Shown: positions 10,390 to 19,298, numbered from the stretch's first letter. The stretch is DNA of 55,531 nt from Hylemonella gracilis ATCC 19624 (GCF_000211835.1 NZ_AEGR01000081.1:1-55531); one strand, 5' to 3'. Notes: a model not told the origin generated them from the letters alone. Numbers and translations: made by a program.

Positions 10390-11570
10390 AGCACAACACT
10401 CCACTGCACCACCGGGCGCACCGGCTGCCAGCCACGCATGTTGCCCAAGGACTCGGCATGGGCCAGCGACACCTGCAGCAGTTCGCCACCGTGGCGCGCG
10501 TGCAATTGCAGCAGCAGGGTCTCGGTCTCCAGGGTCACGCTGTTGACGACCAGGCGGCACCCCGGGCGCAGCAGCGCCCGCAGGGCGTCGAACAGGGTGG
10601 CGTCCATGCCGCCGCCCACGAACACCGCGTCGGCGGCGGGCAGCGTGGCCAATACATCGATGGAGGCCGCGTGATGCACCCGCAGGCGATGCGGCACCCC
10701 CAGTTGCTCGGCGTTGCGGTGGATATTGGCCACGCGCGAGGGCGACCGCTCCACGGCGTGACACACACCGCCGGCCAGGCACCATTCCACGGAAACGGAG
10801 CCCGAGCCGGCCCCCAGGTCCCACAGACATTCGCCGGGGCGCGGCGCCAGCGCGCGCAGGGTCAGCGCGCGCATCGGCGACTTGGTGATCTGCCCATCAT
10901 GGGCAAACCATTCGTCGGGCAGACCGCCGCTGGCGGGCAGGCCAGCGGGGCCATCGTGCAGGTCCAGCGCGAGTGCCACGGGTGCTTGCGGGGGCGGGAT
11001 GTCTGGCGCGTCCAGGCGCAAGCGCTGGATGCGTTCGCGCGGTCCGCCCAAGCGCTCCAGCGCCCAGCCGCTGCTCGCGCCGAATCCGTGACCGCTGACC
11101 AAGGCGGCCAGCGCGAGCAGGGCTTCGCCGTCGCGCACCAGGCTAATCAGGCGCTGGCCACGCCGCAGCCAGGGCCGCGCCGCCGCCAGCGGCAGCGCGT
11201 GCAAGCCCAGGCAAGCCAGCGTTTCCAGCCGCCAGCCCAGCGCCGCGGCGGCGAGCGAAAAGGTGGACGGCGCGGGATGGGCCACCCATTCGCCGGGCTG
11301 CAAGCGCTGCGCCAGGCTGCCACCCGCGCCAAACCAGAAGGGATCGCCCGAGGCCAGCACGGCCACGGCTTGCCCGCGCAGGGCCAGCACCGGCGCCACG
11401 TCAAAGGGCACGCCCCATTCGGTGCCGCGCGCCGCGACCCCGGCCAGGGCCAGGTGACGCGCGCCCCCAAAGACGTGGCGGGCCGAGGCCAGCGCGGCGC
11501 GGCTACCATCGTCGAGACCCGCCAGCCCCTGCTCTCCCATGCCGATGATCGACAGCCAAGCCTCAGCCAT
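10386..11570 (-). CDS. cobL: Precorrin-6Y C5,15-methyltransferase (decarboxylating) CobL
   Basis: CobL methylates C5 and C15 of precorrin-6B (6Y) and decarboxylates the C12 acetate. The 394-aa protein has two parts. The N-terminal CbiE-like domain shows IIGMGEQGLAGL, LASGDPFWFGAG and PSTFSLAAAALGW. The C-terminal CbiT-like methyltransferase shows the SAM motif LWDLGAGSGSVSVEW and later VFVGGGMDATLF. AGGAGGA lies about 8 nt before ATG 11570 and fixes this start over an upstream alternative. The first 32 bp overlap cobK, which is read in the opposite direction. Confidence 0.95.
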   Translation of the reverse strand: MAEAWLSIIGMGEQGLAGLDDGSRAALASARHVFGGARHLALAGVAARGTEWGVPFDVAPVLALRGQAVAVLASGDPFWFGAGGSLAQRLQPGEWVAHPAPSTFSLAAAALGWRLETLACLGLHALPLAAARPWLRRGQRLISLVRDGEALLALAALVSGHGFGASSGWALERLGGPRERIQRLRLDAPDIPPPQAPVALALDLHDGPAGLPASGGLPDEWFAHDGQITKSPMRALTLRALAPRPGECLWDLGAGSGSVSVEWCLAGGVCHAVERSPSRVANIHRNAEQLGVPHRLRVHHAASIDVLATLPAADAVFVGGGMDATLFDALRALLRPGCRLVVNSVTLETETLLLQLHARHGGELLQVSLAHAESLGNMRGWQPVRPVVQWSVVL

Positions 11571-12339
11571 ACAACGTGTCCTCCTGCTGGGGGGCACCAC
11601 CGAAGCCCGCCTGCTGGCCCAGGCCCTGGCCTTGGCGAAGGTGGACGCAGTGTTTTCCTATGCGGGCCGCACCGAGGCTCCTGTGGCCCAGCCCCTGCCC
11701 ACCCGCGTGGGCGGCTTCGGCGGCGTGGGCGGTCTGAGCGACTATCTGCGGCGCGAAGCCATCACCCACGTGATCGACGCCACCCACCCGTTCGCTGCCC
11801 AGATGAGCCAGCATGCGGTGCAGGCCTGCGCCGATCTGGCGCTGCCCCTGCTGGCGCTGGAGCGCCCCGCTTGGCAGGCCCAGCCGGGTGACCGCTGGCA
11901 TCAGGTGCCCGATCTGGCCGCCGCGGTGGCCGCCCTGCCCGCCGAGCCGGCGCGTGTGTTCCTGGCCATCGGCCGCCAGCAGGTCCAGCCCTTTCTGGAT
12001 GCGGGCCGGCACTGGTTCTTGCTGCGTCTGGTGGACTCGGGCTTTGACTTGCCCGAGGAACGCGGCGCGGTGGTGCTGGACCGAGGCCCATTCACCGTGG
12101 ACCAGGACCTGGCCCTGCTCAAGCGCCACGGCATCACCCATGTGGTGGCCAAGAACTCGGGGGGCCAGGGCGCGCAAGCCAAACTGCACGCCGCGCGCCA
12201 ACTGGGCTGTCCGGTGATCCTGATGGCTCGCCCAGCCATGGCCCCGCGCCCGGTCGTGGACTCGGTGGCGCAGGTGCTGCGGTGGCTGGGGGTGTCGGCG
12301 GTTCATGACCCTGCCCCCGGCACCGAACGCGGTGTGTAG
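11539..12339 (+). CDS. cobK: Precorrin-6A reductase CobK
   Basis: CobK reduces precorrin-6A to precorrin-6B (dihydro) with NADPH. The 266-aa protein has LLLGGTTEARLLAQAL near the N-terminus, HVIDATHPFAAQMS, and THVVAKNSGGQGAQAKL, all hallmarks of CobK/CbiJ. It is the only plus-strand gene of the cobalamin region. Its 5' end overlaps the cobL 5' end by 32 bp and its 3' end overlaps the cobJ 3' end by 37 bp. Starts ATG 11539 and ATG 11545 are both possible; neither has a clear ribosome site. Its promoter must lie inside the cobL coding region. Confidence 0.95.
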   Translation: MPMIDSQASAIQRVLLLGGTTEARLLAQALALAKVDAVFSYAGRTEAPVAQPLPTRVGGFGGVGGLSDYLRREAITHVIDATHPFAAQMSQHAVQACADLALPLLALERPAWQAQPGDRWHQVPDLAAAVAALPAEPARVFLAIGRQQVQPFLDAGRHWFLLRLVDSGFDLPEERGAVVLDRGPFTVDQDLALLKRHGITHVVAKNSGGQGAQAKLHAARQLGCPVILMARPAMAPRPVVDSVAQVLRWLGVSAVHDPAPGTERGV

Positions 12340-13049
12340 ACAAAGCGCCCCACGCGGCGCGTGGTCGAACTGCCGACGATGACCAGGGTGCCCATGTCGG
12401 CCATGTCGGCCCGCGCCTCGGACAAGGACACGCAAATCAGGTGCTCGCGCGGCGTGCTGACGGCGCGCGCGAACAGCAGCAGGCGCTCGGGTTCGCAGGT
12501 CTCGCGCAGCACGTTCAGGGTCTGCTCGAAGCCCTGCGGGCGACTGGCCGAACGCGGGTTGTAGAAGGCCATGGCCATGTCGGCGCCCACGGCGGCGCGC
12601 AAGCGCTTTTCGATCAGTGCCCAGGGCTTGAGGTTGTCGCTGAGGTTCAGCGCACAGAAGTCGTGACCCAGGGGCGCGCCCGCGCGCGCGGCGGCGGCCA
12701 GCATGGCGGTGATGCCAGGCAGCACGCGCACGTCCAGCGACTGCCAGTCGGCGCGGCCTTCCATGACCTCGAACACGGCCGAGGCCATGGCGAACACGCC
12801 CGGGTCGCCGGACGACACCACCACCACCCGGCCCCCGGCGGCGGCGAGCGCCAGCGCCGAACGCGCGCGGTCCAGCTCCTCGCGATTGTCCGAGGGGTGC
12901 AGGGTGAGGCCCGCGCGCGGCGCCACACGGGCCACGTAAGGGATGTAGCCCAGCACGTCGGTGGCCTCGGCCAAGGCGTCACGCACCTCGGGCGTCACCA
13001 GCGCCTCGCTGCCCGGCCCCAGACCGGCGATGCACAGCCACCCTGTCAC
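12303..13049 (-). CDS. cobJ: Precorrin-3B C17-methyltransferase CobJ
   Basis: CobJ methylates C17 of precorrin-3B with ring contraction to give precorrin-4. Motifs are CIAGLGPGSEALVTPE at the N-terminus, DVLGYIPYV, VVSSGDPGVFAMASAV, and AFYNPRSASRPQG. I chose GTG 13049, which follows a GGGGGAGGG ribosome site by about 7 nt and gives 248 aa beginning at the conserved strand. An upstream GTG at 13082 would add 11 residues without family support. It is separated from cobI by about 73 bp and its 3' end overlaps cobK. Confidence 0.93.
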   Translation of the reverse strand: MTGWLCIAGLGPGSEALVTPEVRDALAEATDVLGYIPYVARVAPRAGLTLHPSDNREELDRARSALALAAAGGRVVVVSSGDPGVFAMASAVFEVMEGRADWQSLDVRVLPGITAMLAAAARAGAPLGHDFCALNLSDNLKPWALIEKRLRAAVGADMAMAFYNPRSASRPQGFEQTLNVLRETCEPERLLLFARAVSTPREHLICVSLSEARADMADMGTLVIVGSSTTRRVGRFVYTPRSVPGAGS

Positions 13050-13122
13050 GCGACGGCCCTCCCCCCGCGCGACCACCCCCACGGGGCAGGCGCGTGGCCG
13101 ATTCGCGGCAGTCCGCGCGCGC

Positions 13123-13854
13123 TCATGGCGCCACCTCCGGCCTGCGCCCCTGACCGTGCACGAGCACGATGGCGAAATACGGGCACACCTCCATCGAGGT
13201 GTCGACCAAGCGGCTGATCTGCTGCTGCGGCATGGTGCCGTGCTGCACCAGCCACGCCTGCTCCAACTTGCCCGCGCGCGCCAAGGCCCGGCGCACGCGC
13301 GGCAGGTTGCGGCCGGTTTTCATGATGGCGATCGCGTCGGCCGCCTGCATGTGGCGCGTCAAGTCATCTTCCGGCAGCGTGCCCATCAGCACGGTCAGCA
13401 CATCGTCGCCCCAGGTCATGGGCAAGCCGGTGGCCCACCAGCACCCGACCATGCCCGGAACGCCCGGCACCACCTCGACCGTCGCCCGCCCCTGCAAGCG
13501 GGTGTAGAGGTGCATGAAGGAGCCATAGAAAAACGGGTCACCCTCGCACAAGACCACGATGTCCCGCGTCTGAGCCTGTTCGGCCAGGCGGTCGGCCCAG
13601 CCATCGTAGAAACGGGCCAGGCAATCGTTGTAGTCCGCGCTGTCAAAAGGCAGCTCCGTGGTGACGGGGTACTCCATCGGATATTCGGTCACATCCGGGG
13701 CCAATAGACCGTCCACCATCTTGCGGGCCTGGCCGGGGCGGCCCTGCTTGCGGAAATAGGCCACATGCCGCGCGGACCGCACCAAGCGGTCGGCGCGCAC
13801 GCTCATCAGCTCGGGATCGCCCGGGCCCAGGCCGGCGCAAATGATGCGTCCCAT
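13123..13854 (-). CDS. cobI: Precorrin-2 C20-methyltransferase CobI
   Basis: CobI methylates C20 of precorrin-2 to form precorrin-3A. The 243-aa sequence carries ICAGLGPGDPELMSV, FRKQGRPGQA, VLCEGDPFFYGSFMHLY and VVPGVPGM, which are diagnostic of CobI/CbiL. The ATG at 13854 shares one base with the cobH stop (TGATG), so coupling is expected. Longer in-frame extensions into cobH are out-of-frame noise. Confidence 0.95.
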   Translation of the reverse strand: MGRIICAGLGPGDPELMSVRADRLVRSARHVAYFRKQGRPGQARKMVDGLLAPDVTEYPMEYPVTTELPFDSADYNDCLARFYDGWADRLAEQAQTRDIVVLCEGDPFFYGSFMHLYTRLQGRATVEVVPGVPGMVGCWWATGLPMTWGDDVLTVLMGTLPEDDLTRHMQAADAIAIMKTGRNLPRVRRALARAGKLEQAWLVQHGTMPQQQISRLVDTSMEVCPYFAIVLVHGQGRRPEVAP

Positions 13855-14486
13855 CAGATCTCCTTCTCGCTGGCCAGCGCGTTGATGGCGGCGGCCGTGA
13901 TGGCCGAGCCCCCCAGGCGGCCATGCACCACCAGGGCGGGCAGACCCTGGGTGTCCATCAGCGCGGCCTTGGATTCGGCGGCCCCGACAAAGCCCACCGG
14001 GCAGCCGATGATGGCGGCTGGTCTCGGACAAGCAGGCTCTTGCAGCAGGTTGAGCAGATGGAACAGCGCCGTGGGCGCATTGCCGATGGCCACCACGGCC
14101 CCAGCCAGGTGCGGCCGCCACAGTTCCACCGCGGCGGCGCTACGCGTTGTGTCCATCTCACGGGCCAATTCGGGCACCTGCGGTTCCTGCAAGGTGCAAA
14201 TCACGGGGTTGTCCGCCGGCAGCCGTTTGCGGGTGATGCCCACGCTGACCATGCGCGCGTCGCACAAGATGGGCGCGCCGTCGCGCAGCGCGAGGCGCAC
14301 GGTTTCGGCCGCGCCGGGCGTGAAGGCCACGTGCTGCTCCAGTCCAACGAGGCCAGCGGCGTGGATCATGCGAACGACCGCGAGTTGTTCCAGCGGCGTG
14401 AAGCGGTCGAGCGCGGCCTCGGATCGGATGATGGCGAACGACTGCCGGTAGATGGCGTCGCCATCGCGTTCAAAGCGGTGCGGCAT
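13854..14486 (-). CDS. cobH: Precorrin-8X methylmutase CobH
   Basis: CobH moves a methyl group from C11 to C12 of precorrin-8X, yielding hydrogenobyrinic acid. The 210-aa protein has YRQSFAIIRSEA, the active-site VRMIHAAG segment with its conserved histidine, ILCDARMVSVGI and IIGCPVGFVGAAESK. I chose ATG 14486 because family members start about here (MPHRFERDG). An upstream ATG at 14525 would add 13 Asn/Cys-rich residues. The chosen start overlaps the cobG end by 17 bp. Confidence 0.94.
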   Translation of the reverse strand: MPHRFERDGDAIYRQSFAIIRSEAALDRFTPLEQLAVVRMIHAAGLVGLEQHVAFTPGAAETVRLALRDGAPILCDARMVSVGITRKRLPADNPVICTLQEPQVPELAREMDTTRSAAAVELWRPHLAGAVVAIGNAPTALFHLLNLLQEPACPRPAAIIGCPVGFVGAAESKAALMDTQGLPALVVHGRLGGSAITAAAINALASEKEI

Positions 14487-15681
14487 GGGGACGTTCTTGT
14501 TGTTGGAGCAGTTGCATGAGGGCATGGCGGTCCAGGCCGCGGTGGTCAGGCAGGCTGTCGGCCTTGCCCCGCCAGATCAGGTCCAGCCCGTTCGCGGTGG
14601 TGACCACGGTGGTGGCCTCCCTCGGGTGGGCGCAGCCCTTGGGGCAGCCGGAGACATGCAGGCCCAGCCCCTCGGGCAGCAGAGGTGCCCAAGGCGCCAG
14701 GGCCAGCGCCAGGGCGCGCGGCGAGCCCTGGGCCTGCGCCGCCTGCTCGCAGTCAGGGGCGCCCGTGCAGGCGGCCACGCGCAGCCGGGCATCGCCAGGA
14801 GCGGTGATGAGGTCGGGCAAGGCGGGAACAGGTCCCGCCGTTTCGAGCAGCAGGCAGCGCCAGGGCGACAGCCGCAGGGCGCCACGGCGGCCCAGCGCCG
14901 CCAACGTGTCGGCCTGCACCAAGCCAAAGGCGAATCCCACCAGCTGGCCCGCCGCATGGGGGCCCAGAGCGGGCGTGCCTGCGGCGACGTCGGGCACGGG
15001 CACCACGCGCCAGTCTTCGGGCAGCGCGCGATGGCGCAGCGCATCGGCCATGCGGCCGCGCCCCTGCGTCACGGCGCCCGACGCCAAAAACCAACGCGCC
15101 AGCGCCAGCGCGGCGGAGGTAGCCTCGTCCAGCGGCACCACGCGGCCATGGACGGCGCCGTCGGCCCAGACCAGCACGGCGTCGCCGTGGCGTTCCAGGC
15201 GCACGTCGGCCGGCGCGTCACGCAGGCAGGGATGGGGCCCCGTGTCCACCGCGAAGCCGAACTTGGCGGGCAGCCGCGGCGCATCGCCGCGCACCAGCCG
15301 ATCAGACAGCTCGCGGGCCAATGCGGGCGTGGGGTCACCGTCGGTCCACAGCGGTTGCACCTGCACGTTGCGCCGGGCTTCGGCCTCCGAGTCCGCGTCC
15401 AGCACACCGAGCGCGCGCAAGCCGTCCAGCAGCGCCGGGTGCTGCGCGGCGTGCACACCGCGCAGCTGCAGATTGGCCCGGTTGGTCAATTCAAGCTGAG
15501 GCCGCGCATACCGCAGGGCCAGCGCGGCCAGGCCCTGGGCCTGTTCACCGCTGAGCCGCCCCGCGTGCGGGCGCACGCGCACCACCAGCCCGTCGCTCGC
15601 CGCCATGGGCCGCAAGGCGCCGGGGCACCAGCCCTTGACCCGGACGGCGGCGTGGGCCTGCGTTGGCAATGGCTCGGTCAT
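14470..15681 (-). CDS. cobG: Precorrin-3B synthase CobG
   Basis: CobG is an O2-dependent Fe-S monooxygenase that converts precorrin-3A to precorrin-3B, so its presence marks the aerobic cobalamin route. The 403-aa protein is a member of the nitrite/sulfite reductase hemoprotein-like family. Four cysteines that would bind the [4Fe-4S] cluster are visible: C305 and C311 (ACTGAPDCE) and C346 and C350 (GCPKGCAHP). The N-terminus shows VKGWCPGALRPM and LTNRANLQLRG. The start is ATG 15681 after AAGGCAGG. The 88 bp separating it from the CbiM-like gene hold no obvious signal. Confidence 0.94.
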   Translation of the reverse strand: MTEPLPTQAHAAVRVKGWCPGALRPMAASDGLVVRVRPHAGRLSGEQAQGLAALALRYARPQLELTNRANLQLRGVHAAQHPALLDGLRALGVLDADSEAEARRNVQVQPLWTDGDPTPALARELSDRLVRGDAPRLPAKFGFAVDTGPHPCLRDAPADVRLERHGDAVLVWADGAVHGRVVPLDEATSAALALARWFLASGAVTQGRGRMADALRHRALPEDWRVVPVPDVAAGTPALGPHAAGQLVGFAFGLVQADTLAALGRRGALRLSPWRCLLLETAGPVPALPDLITAPGDARLRVAACTGAPDCEQAAQAQGSPRALALALAPWAPLLPEGLGLHVSGCPKGCAHPREATTVVTTANGLDLIWRGKADSLPDHRGLDRHALMQLLQQQERPHAAPL

Positions 15682-15769
15682 GCCTGCCTTGAACCCGCGC
15701 TCACGCGAACCGCTCGCGAAGAGCAGGCCGTGCGACGCAATCCGATCTGCGGGACCATGGCCCTCGACC

Positions 15770-16447
15770 TCAGGCGGCAGCGAACAGGCGCTGCTCGACC
15801 CAGGCGCTGCCCTTGAGGCGGTGCACGGTCTTGGCCAAGGCCAGCACGCCCAGGTCCACCAGGGGCTCCAGCAGCACCACCGTCATGTAGGCGGCGCCAA
15901 AGCTGCCGATCTGGGCCAGATTGGCCGCGCTGAATCCATGGCCGTACAGCGCCCAGAACGCCACCCAGGCCACGATGCCGCCTTGGTAGGCCACCGACAG
16001 CTTGAAGGCCTGCTGGTAACTCAGGTCCACATAGGCCATGTGCTCGGGCACGATGCGGCGCGCCAGGGCGTGGGTCACAAACAAGGGCACGAGCAAGGTG
16101 GTGACGTTCATGCCGTACTGCGGCAGGTCTTGCTGCGCGAAGAACAGGCTCTGGATCGCGAGACCGCCCGCGAGACCCAGCGCGGCGGGTGCCACGCCGA
16201 AGACCAGCAGCAAGGTGGTGCCCAGGATCAGGTGCACCTCCGACACGCCCACCGGATGGTGGGGCAGCACCTCGAAGAAGCAGAACACGAGGGCCACGCA
16301 CAGCAGGCTGCGCGCGAGCACGGACAGCGGGCCGTCTTTCTTGAGGGCCTGCCAGGCCAGCTTGCTGGCGTAAAGGGCGGCGGCGGTGCCCGTGGCGTAA
16401 CTCAGGAAGATCTTGGTTGCATCAACCAGTCCGGGTTCGATGTGCAT
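15770..16447 (-). CDS. CbiM-like energy-coupling-factor cobalt transport permease
   Basis: This is an integral membrane protein of 225 aa in the CbiM family (PF01891), the substrate-binding membrane subunit of ECF-type cobalt importers. The N-terminus MHIEPG carries the His that forms part of the metal site in this family. Several hydrophobic segments follow, including LLCVALVFCFFEVLP and HLILGTTLLLVFGVAPAAL. No CbiN, CbiQ or CbiO is next to it. It sits between btuD and cobG, so cobalt supply to the pathway is the natural role. Spacing to btuD is 57 bp. Confidence 0.85.
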   Translation of the reverse strand: MHIEPGLVDATKIFLSYATGTAAALYASKLAWQALKKDGPLSVLARSLLCVALVFCFFEVLPHHPVGVSEVHLILGTTLLLVFGVAPAALGLAGGLAIQSLFFAQQDLPQYGMNVTTLLVPLFVTHALARRIVPEHMAYVDLSYQQAFKLSVAYQGGIVAWVAFWALYGHGFSAANLAQIGSFGAAYMTVVLLEPLVDLGVLALAKTVHRLKGSAWVEQRLFAAA

Positions 16448-16504
16448 GGTCTGACTCCTTGGTGAAAATGGAAAAACGAAGGACGGAAAAAAACGCAGCC
16501 CGGC

Positions 16505-17347
16505 TCAGCCAGGTCGCTCGGGCGGTGTCACGGGCAGCGCCACCCACTGCCCTTGCAAGGCATGCAGGGTAATGCGGTGTTCGAAGACGTCTCTCAACGC
16601 GGCATGGGTGGCACTGTCGCCGCTGGCACCGTGGTGAGTCACCCGGCCCTGCGCCATCACCACCAGGGCGTCGGCCTGCAAGGCCATGCTGAGTTCGTGC
16701 AGCACGCTGACCACGGTGCCGCCGCGCGCCACCAGGGCGCGCACCACGACCAGCCAGTCGGCCTGGTGCGGCGGGTCCAGATTGGCCAGCGGTTCGTCCA
16801 TCAGCAGCACTTCGGCCTCGACGGCCAGCGCACGCGCCAACAGCACGCGCTGGCGCTCGCCGCCCGAGAGCTGACCCAGCGGACGTTCGCGCCAGTCCCA
16901 GGCCTGGGTGGACCGCAAGGCGCGCTCCACGGCCGCGTGGTCGGCCGCGCTGGGCGGGGCCAACCAGGCCTGGTGCGGCAGGCGGCCCAGCATGGCCACG
17001 TCATGGACCGGGAGATCATCCGTCACGCTTTCGTTCTGGCCCAGCCACGCCAGGCGGCGCGCGCGGGCACGGGCCGGCAAGTCATTGAGCGTCGTGCCCA
17101 TCAGCCGGACCTCGCCCCGGGCCTGGGGCAGCAAACCCGCCAGGGCCTTGAGCAGCGTGGACTTGCCCGCGCCATTCGGGCCCACGATGCTGGTCCACCG
17201 GCCCGCGCTCAGGTCCAGGTCGACCGCATGCAGCACCTCGGTGGAACCCAGGCTGACGCGCAGGCCACGCGCGCTCAAAGCCGGCACGGCCACCGGTGCG
17301 GAAGGGGACGCGGCCGGGGATGCAATGTGGGGGGCACTCGGCGTCAT
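16505..17347 (-). CDS. btuD: Cobalamin ABC transporter ATP-binding protein BtuD
   Basis: This is the ATPase of a BtuCDF-type corrinoid importer, 280 aa. It shows Walker A GPNGAGKST (residues 56-64), signature LSGGERQR, Walker B VLLMDEPLANLD and the switch histidine in SVLHELS. The first ~25 residues are Ala/Pro/Ser-rich and not part of the fold. ATG 17347 overlaps the btuC stop by 4 bp. A siderophore or heme substrate is possible by fold alone, but the operon makes corrinoid transport likely. Confidence 0.92.
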   Translation of the reverse strand: MTPSAPHIASPAASPSAPVAVPALSARGLRVSLGSTEVLHAVDLDLSAGRWTSIVGPNGAGKSTLLKALAGLLPQARGEVRLMGTTLNDLPARARARRLAWLGQNESVTDDLPVHDVAMLGRLPHQAWLAPPSAADHAAVERALRSTQAWDWRERPLGQLSGGERQRVLLARALAVEAEVLLMDEPLANLDPPHQADWLVVVRALVARGGTVVSVLHELSMALQADALVVMAQGRVTHHGASGDSATHAALRDVFEHRITLHALQGQWVALPVTPPERPG

Positions 17348-18354
17348 GCCAGCCCTCCCCCGCTGCGCGTGCGCCGGTGCATCAGCCACAGCAAGTAGCT
17401 GCCGCCCAGCACCGCGGTGAGCACGCCCACGGGCAGTTCTTGCGGCGCGATCAACCAGCGCGCCAGGATGTCGGCCGCCATCAACAACACGCCGCCCATG
17501 CCAGCCGACAGCAGCAGCAAGCGGTCGTGCGTGGTCTTGACGATGGAGCGCACCAGGTGCGGCGCGGCCAGGCCGACGAAGGCGATCAAGCCGGTCTGGG
17601 CCACCGCCGTGCCCGTGGCCAGCGCGAGCACGGCCACCAGCACCCGGCGCATGCGCGCCAGCGGCAGGCCCAGGCTGGCCGCCGTGGCCTCCCCCAGGCT
17701 GAGGCCGTCGAGCGCGCGCGCGCAGACCCAGGCCGCCAGGGCGCACAGCAGCCCCAGGCTGGCCATCAGCGCGCAGCCCGACCAGCCCACGAAGCCCGCG
17801 CTGCCGAGGTTGAAGCCCAGCATGGCGGGCACGATGTCGGGCGCCGCCAGCGTGATCAAGTCCTTGGCCGCGCCCAGCACCACCCCGACGATGACGCCGG
17901 CGAGCAGCAGGCGCAGCGTGTGCTGCACACCGCGCGCGAGCTGCAAGGTCAGCAGCACCGCGAGCACCGCGCCCGCGAAAGCCGCGCCCGTGAGACCCAG
18001 GCGCGTGAGCCACGCCAGGCTGGACGTCCCCCCCAAGGTGGTGCCCAGCAAGGCCATGGCCGAGGCCACGCCCAGCGAGGCCCCCGAAGCACTGCCCAGC
18101 AGAAAGGGATCGGCCAGCGGGTTGCGGAACAAGCCCTGTGCCACCGCCCCGGCCAAGCCCAGCAGCGCGCCAGCCAGCCAGGCGCCCAGGGTGCGGGGCA
18201 AGCGAATCTGCCCGACGATCTGCGCGGCCACCGGGTCCTGCGCGGCGCGCAGCACGCTCTCGAAGCCCGTGCTGCCCACGCTGGCGCCCAGCACCATCAG
18301 CACCAGGGACAGAAGCAGCAGCGCCAGACCGAGCAGGAAGGCCTTGCGTCTCAT
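17344..18354 (-). CDS. btuC: Cobalamin ABC transporter permease BtuC
   Basis: This is a FecCD/BtuC family permease, 336 aa, with about ten predicted membrane helices. Characteristic segments are IRLPRTLGAWLAGALLGLAGAV, NPLADPFLLGSASGASLG and LIAFVGLAAPHLVR. I use ATG 18354, which overlaps the btuF stop as ATGA. Upstream in-frame sequence is Arg-rich and lies within btuF. It forms the transmembrane channel with BtuD. Confidence 0.93.
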   Translation of the reverse strand: MRRKAFLLGLALLLLSLVLMVLGASVGSTGFESVLRAAQDPVAAQIVGQIRLPRTLGAWLAGALLGLAGAVAQGLFRNPLADPFLLGSASGASLGVASAMALLGTTLGGTSSLAWLTRLGLTGAAFAGAVLAVLLTLQLARGVQHTLRLLLAGVIVGVVLGAAKDLITLAAPDIVPAMLGFNLGSAGFVGWSGCALMASLGLLCALAAWVCARALDGLSLGEATAASLGLPLARMRRVLVAVLALATGTAVAQTGLIAFVGLAAPHLVRSIVKTTHDRLLLLSAGMGGVLLMAADILARWLIAPQELPVGVLTAVLGGSYLLWLMHRRTRSGGGLA

Positions 18355-19298
18355 GGGCGCGCTCCCGGCGACGTGGACGTGGAGGACGTGGAGGACGGGC
18401 CGGAGGGCACGGGCAAGGCCAGCTTCTCGGCGATGCAGCGCGCCATGATGCGCGCCGCCTCGGCCATGCGCGGGCCGGGCCGCACGACCACGTCCGAGTC
18501 GTCCACGCCGTAGACGCACAAGCGCTGGCCGCGCACCGCGCGCATCTGGTCCCAGCCCGGATACGGCGAGCGCGACTGCATGCTGCGGTTGCCAATCATG
18601 ATGAGGTCAGGGTCGGCGCGCACGACGAACTCGGGGTTGAGGCGCGGGAAGGGCCCCAGCTCCGCCGGGATCACGTTCTTCACGCCCAGGCGCGCCAGGG
18701 TCTCGCCAATGAACGACACCTCACCCGCGCCGTAAGGGCCGCGGCTGACCTCGAAGTACACACGCAGGCCCCGCGCGGCGGGCGGCAGGCCGCGCGCGGC
18801 GGCGTCCACGCCGTCCTGGATCTCGCGCCAAAGCCGCTCGGGCTCGGTCGCGGGCACGTCCAGCAGCACGCCCAGGACCTGCAGCACACGGTGCACATCG
18901 GCATGGGTCTTGGGCTCAAGCGCCACCACCTTGAGGCCCAAAGCCTCCAGGCGTTCGCTCGCGCGCGAGGAGACCGACAGCAGCACCACGTCGGGCCGCA
19001 GGGCCACCACGGCCTCGATGCTCGGGTCCAGGCCGCCGCCGAGGCGGGGCAGGCGCGCGATGCTCGGCGGATGGTTCGAGTAACGGTCCACGCCGACCAG
19101 GCGCGGGCACTGGCCCAGGGCGCACACGCTTTCGGTCAACGACGGCAGCAGGCTGACGATGCGCTGCGGGCTCTGCGAGAAACGCACGGTGACGCCGCGC
19201 TGGTCGGTGATTTCCAGCGCTTGGGTTTGGGTTTGCGCATGTCCGGCCTGGGCCATCAGCAGCGGGACGACGAGCGCGAAGGCAAGGCGCAATCTCAT
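18351..19298 (-). CDS. btuF: Cobalamin-binding periplasmic protein BtuF
   Basis: This is the solute-binding component of the BtuCDF importer, 315 aa, with a signal peptide (MRLRLAFALVVPLLMAQA) ending near GHA. The mature part has SPQRIVSLLPSLTESVCALG, VVALRPDVVLL, FIGETLARLGVKNV and WDQMRAVRGQ. The C-terminus is an unusual Ser/Thr/Pro tail (PSGPSSTSSTSTSPG). The ATG at 19298 overlaps the cobU stop. It is paralogous to the BtuF-like gene at 6940-7815. Confidence 0.92.
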   Translation of the reverse strand: MRLRLAFALVVPLLMAQAGHAQTQTQALEITDQRGVTVRFSQSPQRIVSLLPSLTESVCALGQCPRLVGVDRYSNHPPSIARLPRLGGGLDPSIEAVVALRPDVVLLSVSSRASERLEALGLKVVALEPKTHADVHRVLQVLGVLLDVPATEPERLWREIQDGVDAAARGLPPAARGLRVYFEVSRGPYGAGEVSFIGETLARLGVKNVIPAELGPFPRLNPEFVVRADPDLIMIGNRSMQSRSPYPGWDQMRAVRGQRLCVYGVDDSDVVVRPGPRMAEAARIMARCIAEKLALPVPSGPSSTSSTSTSPGARP

